Source of the DNA: Streptomyces indicus
GTDB lineage: Bacteria > Actinomycetota > Actinomycetes > Streptomycetales > Streptomycetaceae
Direction of reading: 5' to 3'
Length of the DNA: 64,000 nucleotides
NCBI RefSeq assembly: GCF_900100315.1
Contig: NZ_FNFF01000019.1
Coordinates: 1 to 64,000 of the forward strand
This document shows positions 16,484 through 25,648 of the stretch, one piece after another. The notes under the pieces were generated by a model that had not been told where the DNA came from, searched no databases, and saw only the letters and a program-made list of their open reading frames with translations. The position numbers and the translations under genes are program-made. How positions within the stretch are numbered: the stretch's first letter is position 1; every line of letters begins with the position of its first letter.

Positions 16484-17547
16484 GGGGCGTCATATTCGAC
16501 GGCAAGCAGACCCAGGTGATCGACGACCTGGAGATTCGGGATCCGGGGCCGGGCGAGGTGCTTGTCGCGATCGCCGCGGCCGGACTCTGCCACTCCGACC
16601 TCTCGGTGGTGGACGGGACCATCCCGTTCCCCGTGCCGGTGGTGCTCGGGCACGAAGGCGCGGGCGTGGTCGAGGCGGTGGGCGCCGGGGTCACCCATGT
16701 GGCCGCCGGCGACCACGTCTCGCTGTCCACGCTCGCCAGCTGCGGGGCCTGCGCGGACTGCGACCGCGGGCGGCCGACCATGTGCCGCAAGGCGATCGGC
16801 ATGCCGCAGCAGCCGTTCTCGCGCGCCGGCAACCCGCTGTTCCAGTTCGCCTCCAACTCCTCCTTCGCCGAGCGGACCGTCGTGAAGGCCGTGCAGGCCG
16901 TGAAGATCCCGAAGGAGATCCCGCTGACCTCGGCGGCGCTCATCGGGTGCGGGGTGCTCACGGGGGTCGGGGCCGTGCTCAACCGGGCCCGCGTGGACCG
17001 CGGGGACACGGTGGTCGTGATCGGTGCCGGCGGCATCGGGCTCAACGTCCTCCAGGGCGCCCGGATCGCGGGAGCCACCACGATCGTCGCCGTGGACGCC
17101 AATCCCGCGAAGGCGGACGCGGCACGGCAGTTCGGGGCCACGCACTTCATCGACGCCTCGGCCGTGGAGGACACGAGCGAGGCGGTACGCGAGATCCTGC
17201 CGACGGGCGCCGACCACGTCTTCGAGTGCGTGGGCAACCCGAAGCTGATCCGCCAGGCCGTGGAACTCCTCGACCGGCACGGCCAGGCCGTGCTGCTCGG
17301 CATGACGGGCGCGAAGACGGAGGCCTCCTTCCTGCCCGCCGCGATGTTCCTGGACAAGTCCATCCTCGGCTGCCGCTACGGCTCCTCGCGCCCGCAGCGC
17401 GACATCCCGCTGTACGCGTCCCTGTACCAGCAGGGACGGCTCCTGCTCGACGAGCTGGTGACGGCCACGTATCCGGTCGAGGACTTCGCGAAGGCCGTCG
17501 ACGACCTGCACGGGGGGCGGGTGGCGCGCGGGGTGCTGACCTTCTGA
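16480..17547 (+). CDS. Zinc-dependent alcohol dehydrogenase (class III-like MDR)
   Basis: 355 residues, medium-chain dehydrogenase/reductase. Catalytic zinc ligands lie in GLCHSDL (about 37) and GHEGAGVV (about 60); the structural zinc lobe is CGACADCDRGRPTMC (about 88-102). The nucleotide fold is VIGAGGIGLNVL near 185, with Asp in AVDANPAK favouring NAD. It would oxidise a primary alcohol or reduce an aldehyde. Its ATG overlaps the ACAD stop, so the two are translationally coupled; a role on an alcohol intermediate of the same pathway is inferred. Confidence 0.86.
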   Translation: MRGVIFDGKQTQVIDDLEIRDPGPGEVLVAIAAAGLCHSDLSVVDGTIPFPVPVVLGHEGAGVVEAVGAGVTHVAAGDHVSLSTLASCGACADCDRGRPTMCRKAIGMPQQPFSRAGNPLFQFASNSSFAERTVVKAVQAVKIPKEIPLTSAALIGCGVLTGVGAVLNRARVDRGDTVVVIGAGGIGLNVLQGARIAGATTIVAVDANPAKADAARQFGATHFIDASAVEDTSEAVREILPTGADHVFECVGNPKLIRQAVELLDRHGQAVLLGMTGAKTEASFLPAAMFLDKSILGCRYGSSRPQRDIPLYASLYQQGRLLLDELVTATYPVEDFAKAVDDLHGGRVARGVLTF

Positions 17548-17573
17548 GGGGCGGCCCTATCGACTGCGCGCGT

Positions 17574-17601
17574 GGGGTGGGGACTTGACGGTCCCCGCCC
17601 C
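17574..17601. terminator. Bidirectional terminator
   Basis: GGGGTGGGGAC - TTGACG - GTCCCCGCCCC, an 11-bp stem with one T-G wobble, between the convergent ADH and MFS genes. Confidence 0.75.
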
Positions 17602-17608
17602 GCTCGCT

Positions 17609-18982
17609 CTACCGCTGCGCCGCCACCGCCTGTCCCTTGCGTATCACCACCGCCATCAGCGCCGCCGCCGCGCACAGCGCCCCCGACGCGTACCAGACCA
17701 CGTCGTACGAGCCGAACGCGTCGCGGGCCACTCCGCCGAGGAAGGCGACGATCGCCGCGCCCACCTGGTGCGAGGCGAGCACCCAGCCGAAGACGATCGC
17801 CGAGTCCTCGCCGTAGTGCTCGCGGCACAGGGCGATCGTGGGCGGGACGGTGGCGACCCAGTCGAGGCCGTAGAAGACGATGAAGAAGATCATCGGGGGG
17901 TGGACCGAGTCCGCGAGCAGCATCGGCAGGAAGAGGAGCGAGATGCCGCGCAGGGCGTAGTAGACGCCGAGCAGGCGGCGGGAGTCGAAGCGGTCGGTGA
18001 GCCAGCCCGAGAAGACTGTGCCGATGATGTCGAAGACGCCGATCACCGCGAGGAGGGAGGCGGCGGCCGGGACCGGCATGCCGTGGTCGTGGGCGGCGGG
18101 CACGAAGTGGGTCTGGATCAGGCCGTTGGTGGAGGCGCCGCAGATGGCGAAGGTGCCGGCGAGCAGCCAGAACGGGCCGGTGCGGGCCGCCGAGAAGAGG
18201 ACCTTGAGGGTGCGCCGGGCCGCGCCCTGCACGGGGGCGGGCTTGGGCACGAACTCCTTTGCCCCGTACGGTGCGAGGCCCACGTCCGCGGGGTGGTCGC
18301 GCAGGAGCAGCCAGACGAAGGGGACGACGGCGAGGGCGGTCAGCGCGACCGTGACCGAGGCCGGCTTCCACTCCCCGTCCTCGACCATCCACGCGAGCAG
18401 CGGCAGGAAGATCAGCTGGCCGGAGGCGCTCGCGGCGGTGAGGAGGCCGGTGACCAGGCCGCGGCGTTCGGTGAACCAGCGGTTGGTGACGGTGGCCGCG
18501 AAGGCGAGGGCCATGGAGCCCGAGCCGAGGCCGACCAGGAAGCCCCAGTAGAGGATCAGTTGGAGCGAGCTCGACATCCATACGGTGAGGCCCGAGCCGA
18601 CCGCGATCATCGTGAGCGCGACGGCCACGACCTTGCGGATGCCGAAGCGGTCCATCAGCGCGGCCGCGAACGGGGCGGTGAGGCCGTACAGCGCGAGGTT
18701 CACCGAGACCGCGAGGCCGATGGTGCCGCGCGACCAGCCGAAGTCCTCCTCGAGCGGCTCGAAGAGCAGGCCGGGCAGTGAGCGGAAGGCGGCGGCGCCC
18801 AGGATCGTCACGAACGCGACCGCGGCCACCCACCAGGCGCGGTGGATGCGCGGGGTGCGGGGCGTCCGGGAGGCCGCGGGCTGCGGCCGGTCGGGGCTCT
18901 CCGGGACGACCGGGGCCGCCACAGGCTGCGGTACCGGTTCGGCGTCTGCCGGCTGCGGCACGGCGTCGGATGTCTGCGTCAC
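17609..18982 (-). CDS. MFS transporter, monocarboxylate/oxalate-formate type
   Basis: 457 residues with about 12 membrane segments after a 50-residue Pro-rich cytoplasmic N-terminus. The MFS signature is DRFGIRKVVAVALT in the loop between helices 2 and 3, with GWLTDRFDSRRLLG as the second-half counterpart. The pattern resembles the MCT/OFA-like group that moves carboxylic acids. Uptake of the pathway substrate is an attractive but unproven role, because no regulon operator precedes it. GTG 18982 was chosen (AGGAT upstream). Divergent from the GlxA/AraC regulator. Confidence 0.78.
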   Translation of the reverse strand: MTQTSDAVPQPADAEPVPQPVAAPVVPESPDRPQPAASRTPRTPRIHRAWWVAAVAFVTILGAAAFRSLPGLLFEPLEEDFGWSRGTIGLAVSVNLALYGLTAPFAAALMDRFGIRKVVAVALTMIAVGSGLTVWMSSSLQLILYWGFLVGLGSGSMALAFAATVTNRWFTERRGLVTGLLTAASASGQLIFLPLLAWMVEDGEWKPASVTVALTALAVVPFVWLLLRDHPADVGLAPYGAKEFVPKPAPVQGAARRTLKVLFSAARTGPFWLLAGTFAICGASTNGLIQTHFVPAAHDHGMPVPAAASLLAVIGVFDIIGTVFSGWLTDRFDSRRLLGVYYALRGISLLFLPMLLADSVHPPMIFFIVFYGLDWVATVPPTIALCREHYGEDSAIVFGWVLASHQVGAAIVAFLGGVARDAFGSYDVVWYASGALCAAAALMAVVIRKGQAVAAQR

Positions 18983-19052
18983 GGGATCATCCTGGCCGTC
19001 CCGCGATGACGGAACGAGTGGCCCGAAGGACAGCATTCGTTAGGATCGGGCC

Positions 19053-20087
19053 ATGGGATCCTCCAAGCGCCCCCGGCTCGAAGCGGTGCCCGCGCCGCAC
19101 CGGCACCGAGTTGCCGTCCTCGCGCTCGACGGTGCGCTCCCCTTCGAGCTCGGCATCCCGCACCGCATCTTCGGCCGCCCCGTCGGCCCCGACGGGCAGC
19201 CGCTCTACGACGTGCGCACCTGCTCGATCCGCCCGCCCGGCCCCGTACAGACCGACGCCGACTTCGCGATCCACGTCGAGCACGGGCCCGAGCTCCTGGC
19301 CACCGCCGACACCGTGGTCGTCCCGGCCTCGTACGAACTCGGGCCGGTGTACGAGGAGGGGCGCCTCACCCCCGAACTGGCCGCCGCGCTCGCCCACATC
19401 CGCCCCGGCACGCGGCTCGTCGCGATCTGCACGGGCGGCTATGTGCTGGCCGCCGCCGGGTATCTGGACGGCCGGCCCGCCACCACGCACTGGTGGCACT
19501 CCGAGCACTTCCAGGAGCTCTTCCCCGAGGTCGCCGTGGACGCGGACGTCCTGTTCGTGGACGACGGCGACGTGCTGACCTCCGCCGGGGTCGCCGCCGG
19601 GATCGACCTCTGCCTGCACATCGTGCGCCGCGACCACGGCACCGCCGTCGCCAACGAGATCGCCCGCCGCACCGTCGTACCGCCCCACCGCGACGGCGGG
19701 CAGGCCCAGTTCATCCAGCGGCCCGTGCCCGAGCCCGAGCGGGCCACCACCTCGGCCGCCCGCGCCTGGGCGCTCGCGCGGCTGCACGAGCCGATCCAGC
19801 TGCGGGACATGGCGGCCCAACAGGCCATGTCCGTACGGACGTTCACGCGCCGCTTCCGTGACGAGGTGGGGGTGAGCCCCGGGCAGTGGCTGACCCGGCA
19901 GCGCATCGAGCGCGCCTGTCACCTGCTCGAATCCAGCGCGCTCTCCGTCGACCAGGTGGCGCGGGACGCCGGTTTCGGTACGGCGCAGTCGCTGCGCCAG
20001 CACCTAATGGGCGCGCTCGGTGTCACCCCGACCGCCTACCGGCGCACCTTCCGCGCGGACAACCCGCGTCCGCGCCTTGCGGGTTGA
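19053..20087 (+). CDS. GlxA-family AraC-type regulator (DJ-1/PfpI + HTH)
   Basis: 344 residues. Residues about 15-185 are a DJ-1/PfpI-like domain (VAVLALDGALPFELGIPHRI; AICTGGYVLAAAG with the nucleophile-elbow Cys). Residues about 235-330 hold the paired AraC helix-turn-helix (MAAQQAMSVRTFTRRFRDEV and VARDAGFGTAQSLRQH). Such proteins are usually local activators or repressors; the divergent MFS gene, 70 bp away, is the likeliest target. Its last 84 bp overlap the convergent MFS gene that starts at 21299. Confidence 0.83.
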   Translation: MGSSKRPRLEAVPAPHRHRVAVLALDGALPFELGIPHRIFGRPVGPDGQPLYDVRTCSIRPPGPVQTDADFAIHVEHGPELLATADTVVVPASYELGPVYEEGRLTPELAAALAHIRPGTRLVAICTGGYVLAAAGYLDGRPATTHWWHSEHFQELFPEVAVDADVLFVDDGDVLTSAGVAAGIDLCLHIVRRDHGTAVANEIARRTVVPPHRDGGQAQFIQRPVPEPERATTSAARAWALARLHEPIQLRDMAAQQAMSVRTFTRRFRDEVGVSPGQWLTRQRIERACHLLESSALSVDQVARDAGFGTAQSLRQHLMGALGVTPTAYRRTFRADNPRPRLAG

Positions 20088-21299
20088 CCCGTCCCGGCGC
20101 AGCCGCCGGTCGCCGCAGACGCCCGCCGCGGTCAGGACGAGGGTGAGGCCGACGCCGACGAGGACGGCGTTCGACGGGGTGGTCACGTTCATCAGGCCGC
20201 CCGCGAGGCTGCCCGACAGGGCGTATCCGGCGCCCACGGCCGCGTACATCACCGAGTATCCGGCGGCGAGCGCGCTCTCGGGCAGGGTCTCGCGCAGCGC
20301 GAGGTTGCGGGTCAGGATCGCCCCGGCCTGGAGCACACCGGCGAGGCCCAGGCCCACGGCGATCCCGGTGACCGACGGCACCACGGCGATGCAGACCGCG
20401 CAGGCCGAGACGCCGATGAGCAGCACGGCGCTCTGCGTGGCGAGCCGTCCGGGCCACGAGGCCCGCGTCCCGTACACGAAGGCGCCGACCGCGGACGCGA
20501 CCGCGAACCCCGCGAGCAGCGGGCCCGCCAGCCCCACGCCGAAGCCGCGCTGTGCGAGCAGGGCGGGCAGGGCGAGTTCGGCGAGCGCGAGCAGGCACAT
20601 CGTGGCGGCGCCCATCACGTACGCGGGCCAGGCGCGCAGCAGCACCCGCGCCCTGGAGCCGCCCTCCGTGTGCTCCTCGGCCGGCTTCCAGCCGGCGGGC
20701 AGCAGCCACAGACCGGCCGTCGCGGCGAGCACGAGCGCGGTCGCGAGGATCATCGGGGCGTAGGGGGCCGCCGACAGCGCGAGCGAGGTGGCGGCGACCG
20801 GGGCGACGGCCCAGATCAGGGAGTTGAGGATCGCCTCGAAGCTGAGCGCCTGGGCGACGGCGCCCGAGGGGACCATGGACTGGAGCAGCGCCCGCAGGCC
20901 GCCGGCGGCCCCGGCGGGCGCGGCCCCCGCGAGAAACGCTCCGGCGCCGAGCACGAGCCCCGGCGCATCGGGCGCGAGGGCGAGCAGCAGGAACCCGGCA
21001 CCGCCGCCCAGGAGCCCGAGGGCCAGCTGGCGGCGGGCCCGCTCGGGCCGCAGCCGGGTGCCGAGCACGGCGGCGCCCGCGATCTCCCCGATGACGTAGA
21101 CGGCGCCGAGCAGCGCCCCGAACGCATAGCCGCCCGGCCGCTCCCGTACGAGGAACACGAGCGCGAGCGGCGCCATGGCCACGGGCATCCGCGTGGCCAC
21201 GGCCACCGCGCTCCAGGCCAGGACGGGACGGCTGAGGAGGGTGCGGTACGAACCGGCAGAGTCGGGTTCGGCGGCGGCCGGCTTGGCGGAGTCGGGCAT
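20004..21299 (-). CDS. MFS transporter, putative efflux
   Basis: 431 residues, about 12 hydrophobic segments, rich in Ala/Leu/Gly. No specific transport signature beyond the general MFS layout (LGTRLRPERARRQLALG loop in the first half). The C-terminal tail is hydrophilic (DRRLRRDGSTRKARTR...). The last 84 bp run antisense inside the end of the AraC-type gene, an unusual 3'-3' overlap. ATG 21299 has no clear ribosome-binding site and may be leaderless. Substrate unknown. Confidence 0.75.
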   Translation of the reverse strand: MPDSAKPAAAEPDSAGSYRTLLSRPVLAWSAVAVATRMPVAMAPLALVFLVRERPGGYAFGALLGAVYVIGEIAGAAVLGTRLRPERARRQLALGLLGGGAGFLLLALAPDAPGLVLGAGAFLAGAAPAGAAGGLRALLQSMVPSGAVAQALSFEAILNSLIWAVAPVAATSLALSAAPYAPMILATALVLAATAGLWLLPAGWKPAEEHTEGGSRARVLLRAWPAYVMGAATMCLLALAELALPALLAQRGFGVGLAGPLLAGFAVASAVGAFVYGTRASWPGRLATQSAVLLIGVSACAVCIAVVPSVTGIAVGLGLAGVLQAGAILTRNLALRETLPESALAAGYSVMYAAVGAGYALSGSLAGGLMNVTTPSNAVLVGVGLTLVLTAAGVCGDRRLRRDGSTRKARTRVVRAEGAPVGGRGDTERAH

Positions 21300-21492
21300 G
21301 ACGCACAACGTAGGCCGTACGGGCAGGCCGGGTCATATGAGTTTCCCGGGGCCGAAGCCGATCGGACCGGAGATCGAGATCCCAGGTAATCGAGCTGCCT
21401 GAACCCCGTGGACGCCCGCTAGGATGCGCCCGATCATCTGATCACTTTTCCTTGGCGAATCCGCCTTTGACGGTCCTTCTGGAGACAATCCG

Positions 21493-22725
21493 TTGCGTTC
21501 TGTGTTTTCCCGTCTGATACGTGGTGCACTGACGGCCGCCACCACCGCCGGCCTGCTCGCAGGAGTGCTGGCAGGCCCGGCCGAGGCGGCGAGCGGGTAC
21601 GACCGCTGTCCCTGGGACAAGCTCTGCCTCTTCAGCCAACCGCGCGGCCAGGGCGAGATGTTGATTGTCGGCGGAGGCAAGCTGACCCTCGGGTCGTGGG
21701 ACAACAGGACCCGGTCCTTCGCCAACTACACGGACCACCCGGTGTGCTTCTTCCTGGCGCCGCGACTGGAGAACGGCCTGGAGTCCACGCATTTCTACTC
21801 AGGGCAGGAGTCCTTCGACGAGTCCTCCCAGCCGTGGCTCGACAAGGCTGTCAGCTCCCTGGACCTCGGCCCGGAGGCGGACTTCTTCTGCGGCGGGGAG
21901 AGCCGGCGCCCCACGTATGAGTGGGAGGGCCCGGTCAAGCCCCGTCCGGCCGGACTGCCGTCGAGCGGCGCCTTCGGCGACCTGAACGGCGACGGATACG
22001 CCGACCTGGTCTCAGGCAACAAGTTCGGCCAGCTGTGGGCCACCAACCCGCCCGCGGCGGGCGACAACGCCCGCCTCGTGGGCGGCGGCTGGAACGCCAT
22101 GACCAAGCTGACCCGGCACGGGGACTACAACGGCGACGCCAAGGAGGACCTCTACGCGCGCGACAAGGACGGCGTGCTGTGGTTCTACCCCGGGCGCGGT
22201 GACGGCGGCTTCGGTACCCGTGTCCGCGTGGGCGGCGGCTGGAACACCATGCGCGACCTCGCGGCCGCGGGCGATCTGACCGGCGACGGCCGGCGCGACC
22301 TGCTGGCCGCCGACACCGCGGGGGTCCTGTGGACCTACCCGGGCGACGGCAAGGGCATCTTCGGCAGCCGGGTCCGTGTCGGTGGCGGCTGGAGCGTGAT
22401 GAACGAGCTCGTCGGCGCCGGGGACATGAACGCCGACGGCCGGTCCGACCTCGTGGCCCGGGACTCTGCGGGCCGGCTGTGGATGTACCCGGGCAACGGC
22501 AAGGGCGTCTTCGGCTCCCGCAAGCTCATCGGCACCGGCGGCTGGAACGGCCTCACGGAGCTCGCCGGTGCGGGTGACGTCACCGGTGACGGCCGGCCGG
22601 ACCTCGTCGCGCACGCGCCGGGCAGCAAGACCCTGCGCGTGTACCCCGGAACGGGTGCCGCCGACGGCGGGCTGAAGTCCCCCGTCACCCTCGCCCAACT
22701 CCCCGCCACCGTCTTCGTCCTCTGA
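21493..22725 (+). CDS. Secreted FG-GAP/VCBS repeat protein with I36-like N-terminal domain (copy 1)
   Basis: 410 residues. A signal peptide of about 32 residues ends in a PAEAA cleavage region. Next comes a Cys-containing domain (YDRCPWDKLCLFSQPRGQGEM) resembling the peptidase-inhibitor I36/SMPI-type beta-gamma-crystallin fold. Residues about 155-400 are FG-GAP-like beta-propeller repeats with calcium loops of the form DLNGDGYADL, DYNGDAKEDL, DLTGDGRRDL, DMNADGRSDL and DVTGDGRPDL. It starts with TTG at 21493 behind GGAG. Probably an extracellular binding or inhibitor protein. Tandem paralogue of the next gene. Confidence 0.82.
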   Translation: MRSVFSRLIRGALTAATTAGLLAGVLAGPAEAASGYDRCPWDKLCLFSQPRGQGEMLIVGGGKLTLGSWDNRTRSFANYTDHPVCFFLAPRLENGLESTHFYSGQESFDESSQPWLDKAVSSLDLGPEADFFCGGESRRPTYEWEGPVKPRPAGLPSSGAFGDLNGDGYADLVSGNKFGQLWATNPPAAGDNARLVGGGWNAMTKLTRHGDYNGDAKEDLYARDKDGVLWFYPGRGDGGFGTRVRVGGGWNTMRDLAAAGDLTGDGRRDLLAADTAGVLWTYPGDGKGIFGSRVRVGGGWSVMNELVGAGDMNADGRSDLVARDSAGRLWMYPGNGKGVFGSRKLIGTGGWNGLTELAGAGDVTGDGRPDLVAHAPGSKTLRVYPGTGAADGGLKSPVTLAQLPATVFVL

Positions 22726-22819
22726 CGCCGCCGCCCCGTCTGCCGAAGCCGGCATCCGACTCCGACGTCCGAGCGGTCGCAGACCGTTCCGTCCCTTTGA
22801 TTCCACCGGAGAGCCATCC

Positions 22820-24049
22820 ATGTTCAAGAGTTCCCTGGCCCGGCGCGTCACCAGCGGCATGGCGGCCTTCGCCGCCTCGCTGGGCCTGGTCGTCGCGGCC
22901 GGCCCCCAGGCCGCGGCGGACGAGTCCGACCGCTGCCCCGCGAACAGCTTCTGCGTCTTCCAGTACGAGGGATGGAAGGGCGAGATGAAGATCATCACGT
23001 CCAGCCAGACCAAGCTCGGGACGTGGAACAACCGCATCTCGTCCTTCGTGAACAACAGCGGCAAGTGGGCCACCGCCTACCTGGGCGAGAACTACACGAC
23101 GACCGACTCCGACATCATGATCATCACTGACTACAACGGAGCCATCTCGTCGCTCGGCAGCAAGTGGAACAACACGATCAGCTCGATCCGTGTGGGTGCC
23201 AGTGAGTACGAAGTCACCTCCGGCAAGCCCTACATGGAGTGGGGCAGCGACTACTGGGGCAAGAGGCCGGCCGGCCTGCCCGCCGCGAACCAGTTCGGCG
23301 ACCTGAACAACGACGGCCTCTCCGACCTCCTGGAGCGCGCGGCCGACGGGCGTCTGTGGTTCCTGAACGGCATCCGCAAGGCCGACGGCTCCACCACGGG
23401 CAAGCTCGTGGGCGGCGGCTGGAACGCGATGACCCAGCTGGTCCGGCACGGGGACTACAACGGGGATGCCAAGGAGGACCTCTACGCCCGTGACACCACC
23501 GGTGTGCTCTGGTTCTACCCCGGCCGCGGTGACGGCACCTTCGGCACCCGCGTCCGCGTGGGCGGCGGCTGGAACACCATGCGGGAGATCAGCGCGGCCG
23601 GCGACCTGACCGGCGACGGCCGCCGCGACCTCCTCGCCCGTGACACCGAGGGCGTGCTGTGGCTCTACCCCGGCAACGGCAAGGGCATCTTCGGCAGCCG
23701 CAAGGTCAGCGGCACGGGCGGCTGGAACGCCATGAACCGGCTCGTCGCCCCCGGCGACATGAACGGTGACGGCAAGGCCGACCTGATCGCCCGGGACGGG
23801 AACCGCGTGCTGTGGCTCTACCCCGGCCTGGACACCGGCAAGTTCGGCAGCCGCAAGCAACTGCCGTACGCCTGGCCGCTGGACTCCCCGGTGATCTCCG
23901 TCGGCGACGTGGGCGGCGACGGGAAGTCGGACCTGATGCGCCCGATCAACTACCAGCTGTTCATCTATCACGGCAACGGCACGGGTGGCATCGGCGGCCC
24001 GTGGGCGGACATGTCCTGGGACAACGCACCCAAGGTCCGCGTCTTCTGA
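22820..24049 (+). CDS. Secreted FG-GAP/VCBS repeat protein with I36-like N-terminal domain (copy 2)
   Basis: 409 residues, same layout as the gene before it: signal peptide (about 34 residues, cleavage after QAAA), I36-like domain (DRCPANSFCVFQYEGWKGEM) and FG-GAP repeats with DLNNDGLSDL, DYNGDAKEDL, DLTGDGRRDL and DMNGDGKADL. The repeats are nearly identical in both proteins (GGGWNAMT, YPGRGDG), whereas the N-terminal domains have diverged. ATG 22820 follows GGAG. It lies 94 bp after copy 1. Confidence 0.82.
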   Translation: MFKSSLARRVTSGMAAFAASLGLVVAAGPQAAADESDRCPANSFCVFQYEGWKGEMKIITSSQTKLGTWNNRISSFVNNSGKWATAYLGENYTTTDSDIMIITDYNGAISSLGSKWNNTISSIRVGASEYEVTSGKPYMEWGSDYWGKRPAGLPAANQFGDLNNDGLSDLLERAADGRLWFLNGIRKADGSTTGKLVGGGWNAMTQLVRHGDYNGDAKEDLYARDTTGVLWFYPGRGDGTFGTRVRVGGGWNTMREISAAGDLTGDGRRDLLARDTEGVLWLYPGNGKGIFGSRKVSGTGGWNAMNRLVAPGDMNGDGKADLIARDGNRVLWLYPGLDTGKFGSRKQLPYAWPLDSPVISVGDVGGDGKSDLMRPINYQLFIYHGNGTGGIGGPWADMSWDNAPKVRVF

Positions 24050-24072
24050 CGCGGGTGGAAGGGGTGTGACAG

Positions 24073-24097
24073 GGAGGGGAGCGGAGCGCTCCCCTCC
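24073..24097. terminator. Bidirectional terminator
   Basis: GGAGGGGAGCG-GAG-CGCTCCCCTCC, an 11-bp perfect stem with a 3-base loop, touching the stop codon of the minus-strand flavin reductase. Confidence 0.78.
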
Positions 24098-24708
24098 TAC
24101 CGCACGAACTGGCCGAACTTCCCCTGGTGGAACAGGAGCGGATTGCCGTCCCGGTCGGCGTCGAGCGCGTTCACGCGGCCCACGACGATCAGGTGGTCGC
24201 CGCCGGTGTGCACGGCGTGGATCGTGCAGTCCAGCCAGGCGGGGGCGCCGTCCAGGCGCGGGGCGCCGGAGACGGGTGCGGCGTCGTAGGCGACGCCGGC
24301 GAACTTGTCCGCGCCGCTGACCGCGAAGCCGCGGCACAGCTCGCCCTGGTGCGCGCCCAGGATGTTCACGCAGAACGAGCCCGCTTCGGCGATCTTCGGC
24401 CAGGTCGTCGACGTCCGCGCGACCATGAACGCGACCAGCGGTGGGTCGAGCGAGAGCGAGGCGAAGGACTGGCAGGCGAAGCCGGCCGGGCTGCCGTCCG
24501 GGGTGGTGGCCGTGATCACGGTGACACCGGAGGCGAAGTGGCCGAGTACGCGCCGGAATTCGGCCGGATCGAGCGGCAGCCGCTCGTCCTCGCGCACCGC
24601 CCGGAGGCCCGGGCGGGGCAGAGCTTCGACGGGTTCGGCGGCCGGAAGGGCGCCGGTGGACCTGAGGTATCGGATGGTGGTGGCCGCCATCCCTGCGTGT
24701 CCCATCAC
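24097..24708 (-). CDS. Flavin reductase-like FMN-binding protein
   Basis: About 203 residues of the flavin reductase family (HpaC/HsaB type). Hallmarks: HFASGVTVITA near 50, CQSFASLSLDPPLVAFM, and GDHLIVVGRVNALD. Such proteins supply reduced flavin to two-component monooxygenases; the LLM enzymes at 58636 and 60612, in the same putative regulon, are candidate partners. Possible starts are GTG 24708, ATG 24705 and ATG 24690; the first lies 13 bp from operator 4. Confidence 0.82.
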   Translation of the reverse strand: MMGHAGMAATTIRYLRSTGALPAAEPVEALPRPGLRAVREDERLPLDPAEFRRVLGHFASGVTVITATTPDGSPAGFACQSFASLSLDPPLVAFMVARTSTTWPKIAEAGSFCVNILGAHQGELCRGFAVSGADKFAGVAYDAAPVSGAPRLDGAPAWLDCTIHAVHTGGDHLIVVGRVNALDADRDGNPLLFHQGKFGQFVR

Positions 24709-24721
24709 GGAATTATTGAAG

Positions 24722-24736
24722 CTGACGCATCGTCAG
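24722..24736. promoter_or_regulatory. Regulon operator 4 (CTGACGCATCGTCAG)
   Basis: Perfect arms. On the minus strand it reads AATCTGACG, giving the extended form. It controls the flavin reductase; it also lies downstream of the enoyl-CoA hydratase stop at 24790. Confidence 0.85.
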
Positions 24737-24789
24737 ATTGGAAGAGGTGTGGCTCCGTAATCCAGGGTCCGCGCAGGGGACTTCGGGGC

Positions 24790-25599
24790 TCAGCGCCCTT
24801 CGTACGAGGGCGACCTGCGCTCCACGAAGCTCGCCACCCCTTCGTTCGCGTCCCGTGTCGTCATGTTGAGCTCCTGGGCCGTCGCCTCCGCCGCGAAGGC
24901 CGTGCTGCGGTCGGTGTCCAGGGAGGCGTTGACCAGCTGCTTCGTCAGGGCGATCGCGCGGGTCGGGCCCTGGGCCAGGCGCTCGGCCCACTCGCGGGCC
25001 GTCTTCTCCAAGTCGGCGGACGGTACGACCCGGTTGACGAGTCCGAGGCGGTGCGCCTCCTCCGCCGGCACCGCGTCGCCGAAGAACATCAGCTCCTTGG
25101 CGCGCTGCGGACCGATCAGGCGGGGCAGGAGGTACGCGCCGCCGCCGTCCGGGACGAGCCCGCGCCGCACGAAGACCTCGATGAACTTGGCCGAGTCGGC
25201 GGCGACGACCAGGTCGCAGGCGAGGGCGAGGTGTGCGCCGATGCCCGCCGCCGTGCCGTTCACCGCCGCGATCACCGGCTTCTCGCAGTCCATGACCGAG
25301 GCGATGAAGCGCTGGGCGCCCTGCCGGATCATGCGGGCCACATCGCCCACGACCCGCTCGGCGCTCCCGGAGTCCGGTGAGCCGCGCAGGTCCGCGCCTG
25401 CGCAGAAGCCCTTGCCGGTCGCCGTGATCACCACCGCCCGTACGGACGGATCGGCACTCGCCGCGGACAGCAGCGCCATGATGCGCTCGCGCTGGTCCCA
25501 GGTCACGGCGTTCATGGCCTCGGGGCGGTTCAGCGTGATCCAGGAGACGCCGTTCTCCACGGTGTGGAGGACGTCCTGCTCCTGCTGGTTGTCGGGCAC
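24790..25599 (-). CDS. Enoyl-CoA hydratase/isomerase
   Basis: 269 residues of the crotonase family. ATGKGFCAGADLRG near 65 and VNGTAAGIGAHLALACDLVVAADSA near 110 form the CoA site and oxyanion hole. The catalytic-Glu region reads EVFVRRGLVPDGGGAYLLPRLIG, an enoyl-CoA hydratase/isomerase-like pattern. It would hydrate the double bond made by the ACADs. GTG 25599 follows AAGGAG. It sits 49 bp after the acyl-CoA synthetase gene, probably in one operon under operators 5 and 6. Confidence 0.86.
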   Translation of the reverse strand: MPDNQQEQDVLHTVENGVSWITLNRPEAMNAVTWDQRERIMALLSAASADPSVRAVVITATGKGFCAGADLRGSPDSGSAERVVGDVARMIRQGAQRFIASVMDCEKPVIAAVNGTAAGIGAHLALACDLVVAADSAKFIEVFVRRGLVPDGGGAYLLPRLIGPQRAKELMFFGDAVPAEEAHRLGLVNRVVPSADLEKTAREWAERLAQGPTRAIALTKQLVNASLDTDRSTAFAAEATAQELNMTTRDANEGVASFVERRSPSYEGR

Positions 25600-25648
25600 G
25601 GGGCTCCTTCTCGTGTACGTGCGAGATACGTGCGGGTCTGCGGGGGCC

